A DNA stretch of 64,000 bases from Spelaeicoccus albus (GTDB taxonomy: Bacteria > Actinomycetota > Actinomycetes > Actinomycetales > Brevibacteriaceae). A program made the translations under genes and the position numbers. The notes below the pieces were generated by a model, which was not told where the DNA came from, made no database searches, and saw only the letters and a list, made by a program, of their open reading frames with translations. Numbering within the stretch: the first letter of the stretch is position 1; each line of letters begins with the position of its first letter. Where the stretch lies: assembly GCF_013409065.1 (NCBI RefSeq), contig NZ_JACBZP010000001.1, positions 744,001 to 808,000 of the forward strand. Reading direction: 5' to 3'. This document shows positions 18,112 through 27,026 of this stretch, one piece after another.

Positions 18112-18810
18112 ATGTCCGACTTTCAGGTAGTTATTTTGGCCGCAGGCCTCGGAACTCGTCTCGGTCGGCCGTTGCCGAAGACGCTGACCGAGTTGGACAG
18201 CGGCGGAACTATACTGTCGCGCCAACTGTCCTCACTGAAAGGCGCGTTCGGCGACGACGTGAAGATCCTGATTGTCGTGGGCTTCAAAATGGACCTGATT
18301 CTTGAAGCGGCGCCGGAAGCCACGTTCGTCTACAACGAACGCTACGACCGCACCAATACGTCGAAGAGCCTTCTCAAGGCACTCCAACATTCGTACCCGG
18401 GCCACGGCGTGCTGTGGATGAACGCGGACGTCGTGTTCGACCCGGCGATTCTCGACCGGTTGAAGCCCAACTTGGAAAAGGATCAGTCAAGCATCATCGT
18501 GGATACGTCGACAGTGGCTGAGGAAGAGGTCAAATACACGCTCGACGATTCCGGCTATATCAACGAGATTTCAAAGAAGGTCGTAGGCGGTCTCGGCGAG
18601 GCTCTGGGCATCAACTACGTGTCGTCAAAGGACAAGGAATCGTTCGTGACCGGCTTGGAGGCCGTCCACGATCAAGAGTACTTCGAGGGCGGAATCGAGT
18701 ACGCGATCAAGAACTCCGGCGCACAATTCACCGCAATTGACGTTTCCGATCTCAATGCAGTGGAAGTCGATGACCAGTCCGATCTCGACAATGCCAATTC
18801 GGTCTTTTAG
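18112..18810 (+). CDS. Nucleotidyltransferase, LicC/MobA-like NTP transferase
   Basis: Makes a nucleotide-activated small molecule, 232 residues. The N-terminal ILAAGLGTRLGRPLPKTL is the NTP-binding loop plus lysine of GT-A-like nucleotidyltransferases, and VLWMNADVVFDP carries the metal-binding aspartates. The rest resembles LicC-type phosphocholine or related cytidylyltransferases rather than hexose-1-phosphate enzymes, and it is not the TagD fold. GGAG lies eight bases before the ATG. It stands 12 bases ahead of a TagF-family gene, so it may supply that enzyme's CDP-linked substrate. The actual substrate (choline, glycerol or another alcohol phosphate) is not determined. Confidence 0.72.
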   Translation: MSDFQVVILAAGLGTRLGRPLPKTLTELDSGGTILSRQLSSLKGAFGDDVKILIVVGFKMDLILEAAPEATFVYNERYDRTNTSKSLLKALQHSYPGHGVLWMNADVVFDPAILDRLKPNLEKDQSSIIVDTSTVAEEEVKYTLDDSGYINEISKKVVGGLGEALGINYVSSKDKESFVTGLEAVHDQEYFEGGIEYAIKNSGAQFTAIDVSDLNAVEVDDQSDLDNANSVF

Positions 18811-18822
18811 CATCGACGCCGA

Positions 18823-20046
18823 ATGAGCTTTTTGCGGCCGACCCTGCCCTCACGGGCCGTCTCCAAGATGAGGCGGTCCGTGAGTTCGTCACGGACCGCT
18901 GCACGTAGCCTGACGGCGCCGGGGGTCTCGGAGGCACAGGTTTTCGTCTTCTTCGCAGACGGGCCGGCGCATCTCTACCAGCTCGACCAATGGTTCGCGC
19001 CACTGAAGGCGCTCGCTCAGGCGATGCCGACAGCCATTCTCGTGGCTAATTTCGACACGTATCGACACGTGGTGAAACGCGTCAGCTTGCCGGTGGGGCT
19101 GGCGCTTTCCACGCCGGACCTTGAAAGGACGATCGGAGCGCCCGGGACAAAGGCCGTGCTGTATCCGAACAATCATGCGCTGAACTTCCGGTGCTTGCGC
19201 TATCGCGCACCGATGCATATTTTCATCGGCCACGGTGAGTCCGACAAGGGATCAAGTTCGTCGAATCAGCTGCGGGCCTACGATTACGCCCTCGCAGCCG
19301 GTGAGGCCTCGAAGCGCCGCATGGAGGGAATTCGGTTCTTTGACACCGCCGAGCGCGTCATCGCTGTCGGACGGCCGCAAGCGGACGATATGAACCAGCC
19401 CCTTGCTCCGGACACCGTCAGGGCTTGGCAGGGCGACGGCATACCAATTGTGTTGTACGCACCGACTTGGGAGGGTGATAGGCCGTCGATGGCGTACGGC
19501 TCGGCTGCCAGCCACGGGCGGGCGTTGGTCGATGCGATTCTGGCCGACGGCCGGTTTCATCTGATCTTTCGGCCACATCCTTCGAGCGGCACGGTGTCGC
19601 GGTCGTACCGAACCGCGGTGGCGGAGATCGCAGCGAAAGTGCAGCGCTCGGGCACGAAGAATTATGCCGACGGCACTGCCTACGGCTGGCAGCTGGACGC
19701 CGCCGACTATCTCATCACGGACGTGTCGGCCGTCGCGTATGATTGGCTCGCGCAAGACAAGCCGATGCTCGTCACCCTGCCGGCGTCCGATGCGGTGCAC
19801 CGCGAAGAGTCGGACCTTCTCGCGGCGGTCCCGGGTATCGAAGCGACGTCCGCCATCAATGTCGTCGATGTGCTGACAGCCGCCGAGGATCAGCGCGATC
19901 CCAATTCGCCGCTGCATGCAGATTTGGAGCGGCTCCGCGACGAGTATTTCGGTGATCGCTCGCCCGGTGCCGCCACACGCCGTTTCGTGTCGGCAGTGAC
20001 CCAACTCAGCGGTCTCGGCACGGCCGGGCGGACCGCGAACGGCTGA
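18823..20046 (+). CDS. TagF-family phosphotransferase, HGESDK type
   Basis: A 407-residue member of the CDP-glycerol/ribitol phosphotransferase family and clear paralogue of the N-terminal 400 residues of the protein at 16049-17971: HGESDK lies at the same residue numbers (137-142), followed by YAPTWEGDRPSM, FRPHPSSGTVS and ITDVSAVAYDW. It has no membrane segment; a basic, Ser-rich N-terminus of about 30 residues could touch the membrane. It is 12 bases after the LicC-like gene and probably co-transcribed. Likely role: priming or extending a teichoic acid chain. The gene converges with the 1,194-residue polymerase gene. Confidence 0.83.
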   Translation: MSFLRPTLPSRAVSKMRRSVSSSRTAARSLTAPGVSEAQVFVFFADGPAHLYQLDQWFAPLKALAQAMPTAILVANFDTYRHVVKRVSLPVGLALSTPDLERTIGAPGTKAVLYPNNHALNFRCLRYRAPMHIFIGHGESDKGSSSSNQLRAYDYALAAGEASKRRMEGIRFFDTAERVIAVGRPQADDMNQPLAPDTVRAWQGDGIPIVLYAPTWEGDRPSMAYGSAASHGRALVDAILADGRFHLIFRPHPSSGTVSRSYRTAVAEIAAKVQRSGTKNYADGTAYGWQLDAADYLITDVSAVAYDWLAQDKPMLVTLPASDAVHREESDLLAAVPGIEATSAINVVDVLTAAEDQRDPNSPLHADLERLRDEYFGDRSPGAATRRFVSAVTQLSGLGTAGRTANG

Positions 20047-20066
20047 AGTCTCGCCATCCGGATTTG

Positions 20067-23000
20067 CTAGACGAGCTCGCGTTCGGCGTCAATCATCTCG
20101 ATGGCCTGATGCAAAAACACATCGGCGTACCTGTCGGGATCGAAATCGCCGAGGTAGTACACACGCATTTGTTCACGCTCCTGCGCCAACGGGTCGGCGC
20201 CGAGTAGATCATCCAAGGCGCTCTGCAAGTTGGACAAGTCGCCATCGATGACGTACGACGCCTTCGAGGCGGGCGCGTCCTCCGTCAATTGCCTGCGTGT
20301 CCGACCAACAGAAACCATGGCCAGCGGCTTGCCCGACTGGAGGTAATCGGACACGACGGCCGACACATCGGCGATCATGGCGTCCGACGAATTGAAACAG
20401 TCGATCAACGACATCTCCTGTTCGGCGACGGTACCCCATTTGTGCTCGCGGCCGGTACGTGCCGCGTCCGCGTCGAGCAAGGCGCCGATCTGGCGGATCA
20501 TTGCGCGTGATTCCGCGAATTGGTAATTGAAGCTGTGTGACCGGAAGATCACGGTGCAGCCGCGGGCGAGAAGGGCGGAGACGATTTCCACACCCGACGG
20601 CAACGAATACACTTCCGTGTCCTTGTACGGGCCTTTCCACGTGGGGGCGTACAGCACCGTCTTGTCGTCCATTCGGCTGATCGGCACGTCCGGCCGCTTG
20701 ATTTTTTCGACCTGCGGACGCCCGACGATCTTGAACTTCTCTCGCGGAATCTCGACGCCGTGCCGGGCATATCTGTCGATGCCGGCCTGCCCGGCAGCGT
20801 AGATGTAGTCGTAGATGGCATGGACCGGATTGAAGCAGGCCGGCTTTTCGGAATCGCCGTGGTTCAGCCACACATGCGTCATTTCGCGCCGCTCGATGAA
20901 GTGCGAATTCTTGCCGGCGTTGTTGACGTAGAACGCCACCTTCAGCGACGGCGTGATGACAGTTTCCAGGCTTCGCAAGGTGGGCCTGTTAATGACCGGA
21001 GCTTCAGTCACTTGTCCGGCCGTGCGCATCATCGGCAGGTCGCGAGTCACAACGATGAACGGCCTGCCGATGCGCTGGAAGTATTCTTCCCACATGCCGA
21101 GTTGGTAGCGGATCCCCATGGTAGAGCCGAAATACACGGCGAATTCAGCGCCGTACGACTCCAAAATCGACGGCAGTTGTTCTTCCAAGTTCGCACTTCG
21201 GCGACCGCGAATGATGCCTGAGACGTACACCAACACACCATAAGCAAGCGGAAATAGTGAAACGATGAATGGGATCAACGGTGCAACACCGAAGTAGGCA
21301 AAGATCCACCACAGCGCGGTCGCGGCCGATCCGCCGGCCGCCACTGCACCACGATCAACTGGCTGGAACCCACGCGTTTCGATCCCCGGCAAGTTGCGGG
21401 CTTCCACACCAGTCGCCGCCCACGCTTTACGTAACCCGGTCTCCATCACGCACGTGAACACGAGGATCGCGCTGCCTGCTATGACCTCCCAGGACCACCC
21501 GTAGGTACTTGTCCAGACAAGAGCAAAGACAAAAATCAAAAGCGTGCGAGCACTATTGACCGCGCGAAGCATCCCGGTCAGTTGCCGCCGGGACTTCAGC
21601 GCACGGCGATTCAGATAAAGGTGGACGACATTACCCAGCAGGCCCACTGTGACGACCGCAACGACCGGGGCCGGCACGATAAGAAGAATCAAGGAGGCCA
21701 CGGCAAACAGCGTCGGAAGCAGCGTACGGCCGGCCAAGCGCGTCCATAACCGCCGGAACGTCAATGTCATTGAACGCGAGTCGACGATTGCGTCATCGCT
21801 TTCAAGATCGCCCGTATCGCCGTTGGTTTCCGCGGCCGATGCTTCGCCATTTCCGGCGATGGCAACGTCCTGCGACTCCGGTTCGGCATCTGTCGCCAGT
21901 GTGTCCTCGTCAAGATCGGCATCCTCGTGGCGACGAGGCGTGGTAATCATCCGTTGCGCGGCGGACACGAAATGACCGCCATAATTTTCGTCCGGAAAAT
22001 CCCCGAGGTAGTCCGCACGCATCTCGAGCCGCCGGCTGCGATTAGGATCCTCTCGTAGAAGCTCTTCCAAAACTTCGTCGAGGTTACTCAGGTCTCCTTC
22101 GAGAACGTACGAGGCGCCGGCAATGGGGTACTGTTCGACGAAATCCGCACCGTGCGCACTAACGGCCACCATGGCGAATGGCTTTCCCGAATAGAGGTAA
22201 TCGGAAACGACACTGGACACGTCCGAGATCATTGCATCGGACATATTGGTCAGTTCAAAGACGTCATGGTCCGTCTCAGCCGCCGATCCATAGAGATGGT
22301 TGCGACCGGTTCGCGCCGCGTCCTCCTCCAAAATTGCGGTGATTTTCGCTATCGTTTCGACGTCGTCGGGGAATTGGTAGCTGAACGGATGCGGCCGGAA
22401 AATCACTGTGGCACCCCTGGCAAGCAGAGCGCGAATGATTCCCGGCGCGACCGGGAGCGAATAGAGCAAGGTCTCCTCGACGTGACCACGCCACGTCGGC
22501 GCATAGAACACGACTGGAGAATCGATCTCTTTGATCGGCGTGCTCGTGCGTTCCACCGACTCGAGCTGCGGACGCCCGACGATTTCAAATTTGTCATCGC
22601 CGATTAAGACGCCGTGCGCGCCGTACCGGCGAATTGCGGCCGGTCCGGCCGCAAAGATCTTGTCGTACATGGCGTGCAACGGATTGTAGGATGTTGGCTT
22701 GTCGGAGTCTCCATGGCCGAGGAATACATGGTTGAAATCCGGATATCGCACCATAGTACCGTTGCCCGACGACGCATTGACGTAAAACACCGCGTTAATG
22801 CTTCCGACGAGCACGCTTTCCAGATCTTTTACGCTGCGTCGCGTGACTACCGGAGCATCCGTCAATTCGGCGATCGCACGAGCGGGGCCTTCATTCCGAC
22901 AGATGACGATAAAGCGGTGTCCGGTTCGTTCCAAGTACGGCAACCACATCATGACTTGATGCGGAGCGAGATCGGGCAACGCGTTGTAGATGACGAATTC

Positions 23001-23651
23001 GGGGTGGTAGTCGCGGACCGCGTCGGGCAGCTCACGTTTAAGACGCATGTCGGCCCGCACGGACGCTATCACCTTCGCGGCGATAACACCGTACGCGACA
23101 TCCATTGCAGCGGCGGCGACAAGCCACCAGACGGGTGCCAGCCCGTACACCGAGGTAATCGCGCCAAACGCAATGATCGCCGCCGAGGCGGTAACGATGG
23201 GACGGTCGAGCTGCGGTGGCAAACCTGCCGCAGTGACTCCGGGCAGATGAGCTACGAAGACCCTTCTCTTCGCGGTCGCGCGGCCGAGTATGCTTTCCAA
23301 CGCAATCGGTGTGGCCAATATCGCGCACGAAACGGCAGGCATCCAAAGATGAGCACTCGACCATCCTTGGTGAGCAAAACTCACGGCGACGGACGCTGCC
23401 AACAGCACTCTCACGGTTGCTCGATGCCCCAGTTTCGACCTGTTCCGCCAGAGCGTCAAGACATGGAGACCCAGCACAATGACAACGACGCCGACAAAAA
23501 ACCCGGCGGACACCGACGTGAGGGGCAAATAGGCAGCCAGCAAGGCACCCAAGGCACCGCCGCAGTACGAAAGCGTCGACAGGATGGTCGAACGCGAAAA
23601 TAGAGCCGCCGCGGATTGCGGCGGCTTTGCGGTGTGATCATTCGTCGCCAT
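20067..23651 (-). CDS. Two-module membrane TagF-type polymerase
   Basis: A single 1,194-residue protein holding two complete copies of one module. Each copy has four or five membrane helices followed by a PF04464 catalytic domain. Module 1 (1-572): helices between 25 and 195, HGDSDK 313-318, YAPTWRG 383-389, FRPHPFSYQF, MISDVSSVVSDYL. An acidic, low-complexity linker (about 575-627) follows. Module 2 (628-1194): helices between 645 and 815, HGDSEK 931-936, YAPTWKG, FRSHSFNYQF, MIADVSAVVSDYL. Module 2 has Ser where FRPHP has Pro. Both sites keep the key His. The single-module relative at 23807-25537 is divergent from it. Two linked sites could alternate two units or raise processivity (inference). 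Confidence 0.85.
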   Translation of the reverse strand: MATNDHTAKPPQSAAALFSRSTILSTLSYCGGALGALLAAYLPLTSVSAGFFVGVVVIVLGLHVLTLWRNRSKLGHRATVRVLLAASVAVSFAHQGWSSAHLWMPAVSCAILATPIALESILGRATAKRRVFVAHLPGVTAAGLPPQLDRPIVTASAAIIAFGAITSVYGLAPVWWLVAAAAMDVAYGVIAAKVIASVRADMRLKRELPDAVRDYHPEFVIYNALPDLAPHQVMMWLPYLERTGHRFIVICRNEGPARAIAELTDAPVVTRRSVKDLESVLVGSINAVFYVNASSGNGTMVRYPDFNHVFLGHGDSDKPTSYNPLHAMYDKIFAAGPAAIRRYGAHGVLIGDDKFEIVGRPQLESVERTSTPIKEIDSPVVFYAPTWRGHVEETLLYSLPVAPGIIRALLARGATVIFRPHPFSYQFPDDVETIAKITAILEEDAARTGRNHLYGSAAETDHDVFELTNMSDAMISDVSSVVSDYLYSGKPFAMVAVSAHGADFVEQYPIAGASYVLEGDLSNLDEVLEELLREDPNRSRRLEMRADYLGDFPDENYGGHFVSAAQRMITTPRRHEDADLDEDTLATDAEPESQDVAIAGNGEASAAETNGDTGDLESDDAIVDSRSMTLTFRRLWTRLAGRTLLPTLFAVASLILLIVPAPVVAVVTVGLLGNVVHLYLNRRALKSRRQLTGMLRAVNSARTLLIFVFALVWTSTYGWSWEVIAGSAILVFTCVMETGLRKAWAATGVEARNLPGIETRGFQPVDRGAVAAGGSAATALWWIFAYFGVAPLIPFIVSLFPLAYGVLVYVSGIIRGRRSANLEEQLPSILESYGAEFAVYFGSTMGIRYQLGMWEEYFQRIGRPFIVVTRDLPMMRTAGQVTEAPVINRPTLRSLETVITPSLKVAFYVNNAGKNSHFIERREMTHVWLNHGDSEKPACFNPVHAIYDYIYAAGQAGIDRYARHGVEIPREKFKIVGRPQVEKIKRPDVPISRMDDKTVLYAPTWKGPYKDTEVYSLPSGVEIVSALLARGCTVIFRSHSFNYQFAESRAMIRQIGALLDADAARTGREHKWGTVAEQEMSLIDCFNSSDAMIADVSAVVSDYLQSGKPLAMVSVGRTRRQLTEDAPASKASYVIDGDLSNLQSALDDLLGADPLAQEREQMRVYYLGDFDPDRYADVFLHQAIEMIDAERELV

Positions 23652-23806
23652 CGCAGGCTTTCATGTCGTCAATAGGAGTCTTGTCGATTGTAACGGCGGA
23701 ACGACAGCGCTCGCTATCTGACACGGGTTCAGTTGCCGCCTGGGCCAACATCGTTGGCCCGGCATGCCGTCGCATCACACATTGGCCGCATGGTAGACAT
23801 GAATTC

Positions 23807-25537
23807 ATGAAAATCCCCCGCATCGGTGCCCTCGTACGCCAAATCCGACGTACCGTCAATTGGTTACTCGGCGGCTTCCTCCCCGCGCCGCTTTCGTCGA
23901 GAGCGCTACTCGCAACCGCAGGTGTCGCCGCAGTCGTACTGTTGGCGTGGGGGGACACGATCGCCGGTCTCGTCGTTGGGTTGGTGCTCTCCGCCGGCGT
24001 GTGGTTTTCGGAGGCTGTCGACGCAGTCGGCAAGTCGAACGATTCCATCGCTCGGCATTCGCCCCTGAGCATGTCGTACGCTGTCCTGCTTTGCCTGGGT
24101 TTTGGCGGCCTGTATGCTCAGCGAGCAAGCAGCGGTGCCTCGCTCGAATGGGTGTGCATGGGTCTACTTGGGCTCTGTGGCTGGCTCGTGAACGCTCAGC
24201 CACGATTTCTCGACGTCAAACAGATCGAGACAGCCCACGTACCCAATGTTCCGCGTCCGTCCGACCGTCCGAGGCTCAGCGTCCGTGGGCTCATTCGTGT
24301 GCTGTGGGTTTCGGTGGCTGTCGCCGGGATTTTAGCAGCTACCGAAGTGACACCACTGTGGGTTTGCATCCCGGTGCTGATCACCGTCGTGATTGTCGGC
24401 GCTAACCTATTCGGCGCTTGGCGCTATGCGTATTCACGGCGATATGGCGTGATTCGCGCCGTCAACGCGCTCAAGCCGGAGTTTGTGATCCCGACGGGCG
24501 GCGGAACACCCTTGCAGATCGAGATGTGGGAGCGGTACCTACGCACGCTCGGTAAACCCTACCTAATTCTCCCGACACGACCTATTGCGCTCAAACGTCT
24601 AGCTGCGACCATCGATGCACCGATCGTGCGCCCGGCCGGGCGAAGTATCAGCGAGGCACAAGCAGTGACGCCGTCCTCGGTCCGAGTGGCATTCTTCGTA
24701 CAGAACTCGAGCGATAATGACCTGTTCATCGCCAACAAGCAATTGACAAGCGTCTGGCTGCACCACGGTGACAGCGATAAGCCAGTCACCTATACAAAGA
24801 GAAATAAAAAATATGATCATTTGTTCGTTGCAGGACAAGCAGCAATAGATCGATACAAAGATCACGGCGTGGACATACCCGACGACAAATTCCACATCAT
24901 CGGACGGCCGCAGACGTCTACGATTAACCACGACACGACGAGAATTTCTAGCAAGGCCACGCCTCAAGTCCTTTACGCGCCGACCTGGCGTGGTGAGACT
25001 ACTCGATTCTCTTCGTTGCCACGGGGGATGGAAATTGTTTCGGCGCTGCTAGAGCGAGGCGCAAGCGTCATATTTCGACCGCACCCGGCGAGCCAATATT
25101 ATTGGTATCACCGAGAATTGGTGAGCGAAATCAACGCATTGCTGGAAGCCGATCATCTCAAAACAGGACGGAAACACATGTGGGGTGAAATCTCGGCGGC
25201 GAGCCAAATGCCGTTCGATCGTGCAGCGAATCTCAGCGACGCAATGGTTTCCGACGTCTCGGGAGTCGTAACGGACTATATGCAATCCGGTAAACCATAT
25301 GCAATCGTCTCAAAAGACTTGCCGGCCGACCAGTTCCGCAGGGAATATCCGACCGCCCAGGCTGCGTACATCATTGATAATGATCCGGACACACTTTCCA
25401 CAGCGTTGGATGAAATGCTGGGCGATGATCCACTTTCAGAATTTCGCGACAGTCGCCGACAATACTTCCTTGGCGAATACGAGGGTGTCAAAGCGGTGGA
25501 GCGATTCCTCGGCGAGTCGAGCAAGCTAATGATTTAA
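23807..25537 (+). CDS. Membrane TagF-type polymerase, single module
   Basis: A 576-residue protein with about four or five N-terminal helices (between 30 and 205) and one PF04464 catalytic domain: HGDSDK 320-325, YAPTWRGET, FRPHPASQYYWY and MVSDVSGVVTDYM. It matches each half of the 1,194-residue protein encoded divergently 155 bases away. ATG 23807 fits the divergent promoter region; the longer frame from 23627 would run into the neighbour. The coding sequence from about 24,700 on is visibly richer in A+T than its neighbours (for example around 24,800), hinting at different ancestry. It presumably polymerises CDP-ribitol or CDP-glycerol units. Confidence 0.83.
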   Translation: MKIPRIGALVRQIRRTVNWLLGGFLPAPLSSRALLATAGVAAVVLLAWGDTIAGLVVGLVLSAGVWFSEAVDAVGKSNDSIARHSPLSMSYAVLLCLGFGGLYAQRASSGASLEWVCMGLLGLCGWLVNAQPRFLDVKQIETAHVPNVPRPSDRPRLSVRGLIRVLWVSVAVAGILAATEVTPLWVCIPVLITVVIVGANLFGAWRYAYSRRYGVIRAVNALKPEFVIPTGGGTPLQIEMWERYLRTLGKPYLILPTRPIALKRLAATIDAPIVRPAGRSISEAQAVTPSSVRVAFFVQNSSDNDLFIANKQLTSVWLHHGDSDKPVTYTKRNKKYDHLFVAGQAAIDRYKDHGVDIPDDKFHIIGRPQTSTINHDTTRISSKATPQVLYAPTWRGETTRFSSLPRGMEIVSALLERGASVIFRPHPASQYYWYHRELVSEINALLEADHLKTGRKHMWGEISAASQMPFDRAANLSDAMVSDVSGVVTDYMQSGKPYAIVSKDLPADQFRREYPTAQAAYIIDNDPDTLSTALDEMLGDDPLSEFRDSRRQYFLGEYEGVKAVERFLGESSKLMI

Positions 25538-25552
25538 CGTCTTCACGACGTT
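25536..25552. terminator. Small hairpin between convergent stops
   Basis: AACGTC and GACGTT form a 6-bp stem with a 5-base loop across the stop codons of the polymerase (+) and CDP-ribitol synthase (-) genes. It is short and lacks a T-run, so terminator function is only possible. Confidence 0.25.
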
Positions 25553-26978
25553 ATCCCGACCCCTCCGCGTGTCCGACCAAGGGGTCGTCCTTGCGCACAT
25601 CGATCACGTGACCGGTCTTCGACGCCAGCATGATGTCAAGCGACGCGTGCGCCACGGTCTCAGAGTCCAACAGTGACGCCGGGTCCTCGTCGCCGAATGC
25701 TTTAGTACGCATCGGTGTGCCGGTCCGTTCCGGGTTGATGCAGTTCACGCGCACTTTGTCCGCCGACCATTCGTCAGCGAGCGCCTGCGTCAGGTTGACT
25801 GTTGCGGCCTTCGCCGAGCTGTAAAGACTGTATCCGCTGCGCCCGCGCGTGTACGAGCTGGACGTAAACAGCAGTAGCGCGCCTTCAGATTCTTTGAGTT
25901 GCGGATAAAACGTCTGCGCCAACAGAACCGGGCCTATGTAATTGATCTCAGTGGCTTCGTAAATCGTGTCGTCACTTGTCTCGCTGAGTGCCCCCAAAGG
26001 CAAGACACCCGCCGTATTGACGACAAAATCGACCCGCCCAGTCTCCGCCAGAACCTCGTCACGCGCTTTGATGAGATCGTCACGCTTGTTGATATGCGTA
26101 TTTGTCGACGATCGGGAAAAGCACTTCACCGTAGCGCCGTATTTTTCAGCCAAACGCGCAATATCGGCACCTATCCCGTAGGAGCCACCAAAGATCGCCA
26201 TGGTCTTACCGGTCAAAGCATCACGGTAATCCTGCTCTGACCTATCGATTCCGTCGCCGGCACTCGTCAACTGAAAGAGCTTATCCGCAATGTAGATATC
26301 GATCGGCTCGGTGACTTTCATATTGCGGTCGTCCCCGAGCACTACAGCGACCGGCACATCCGGCGTATAACGCAATACGACGGTGCAGTCGTCGGTGGCG
26401 ACGAAGCGCGGGTCCGCATTGGCCAATTCGTATGCTGCGCGAATTGCCGAGAGCTTGAACGCTTGCGGCGTCTGACCACGCCGAAGGTTAGCCCTGGGCG
26501 GCACATCTTTGATCACCGGATAATTCGGATCGACCTGATCGTCGACTTCGATGATCGTGTCAGCCGACGGAATAGCCACGTCCACGGCTTGACGGAATTC
26601 GAGCGCTTCAATCACATCACTGATAATTCTCGGCGAAAGCAGGGGCCGAACAGCGTCATGCAAAATGACGTTGCAGTCATCATCGCCGAGCGCAGCAAGA
26701 GCCGCTTGCGTCGTGTCATTCCGACTGGCCGCACCTTCGAGGATCTGCGAGACCTTGCCGAAGTCGTTCTTCCGCACGATCTCACGCACGTTATCCAAAT
26801 ACCCCGGAGTCATCATGACTATCACATCGTCGATCAACGGATGGTCATCGACAATCGCCAGCGTGTGCTCCATGATGGGGCGGCCGGCAATTTTGATGAG
26901 CTGCTTGGGAATGCTCAGCCCGACACGGTTGCCGACGCCACCTGCCAGGATGACAGCGACGTTACGAGTTTTTGCCAC
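25551..26978 (-). CDS. Bifunctional ribitol-5-P cytidylyltransferase / ribulose-5-P reductase (Bcs1-like)
   Basis: Makes CDP-ribitol, the donor for poly(ribitol phosphate) teichoic acid, from ribulose 5-phosphate and CTP. It is 475 residues. An IspD/TarI-type cytidylyltransferase domain (about 1-235; LAGGVGNRVG 11-20, ILHDAVRPL, GQTPQAFK) is fused to an SDR reductase (about 250-475; GGSYGIGADIA, NTAGV, Tyr-x3-Lys in YSSAK). This matches Haemophilus Bcs1, whereas Staphylococcus uses separate TarI and TarJ with an unrelated reductase. GTG start with GAGGGAG ahead. It is the last gene of a leftward run, 48 bases after cysN, which ties ribitol supply to sulfate activation. Confidence 0.88.
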   Translation of the reverse strand: MAKTRNVAVILAGGVGNRVGLSIPKQLIKIAGRPIMEHTLAIVDDHPLIDDVIVMMTPGYLDNVREIVRKNDFGKVSQILEGAASRNDTTQAALAALGDDDCNVILHDAVRPLLSPRIISDVIEALEFRQAVDVAIPSADTIIEVDDQVDPNYPVIKDVPPRANLRRGQTPQAFKLSAIRAAYELANADPRFVATDDCTVVLRYTPDVPVAVVLGDDRNMKVTEPIDIYIADKLFQLTSAGDGIDRSEQDYRDALTGKTMAIFGGSYGIGADIARLAEKYGATVKCFSRSSTNTHINKRDDLIKARDEVLAETGRVDFVVNTAGVLPLGALSETSDDTIYEATEINYIGPVLLAQTFYPQLKESEGALLLFTSSSYTRGRSGYSLYSSAKAATVNLTQALADEWSADKVRVNCINPERTGTPMRTKAFGDEDPASLLDSETVAHASLDIMLASKTGHVIDVRKDDPLVGHAEGSG

Positions 26979-27026
26979 GAGATGAACTCCCTCGATGGTT
27001 CAGTAAGCGCGGATTGGCCTCCGTGC

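Noticed and set aside
18112-18810. Assignment as a TagD-type glycerol-3-phosphate cytidylyltransferase
   Set aside because: The ILAAGLGTR loop belongs to the GT-A-like nucleotidyltransferase fold, and the HxGH motif of TagD is absent.
22614-23603. 329-codon frame opposite the two-module polymerase gene
   Set aside because: Antisense shadow; no recognisable protein features.
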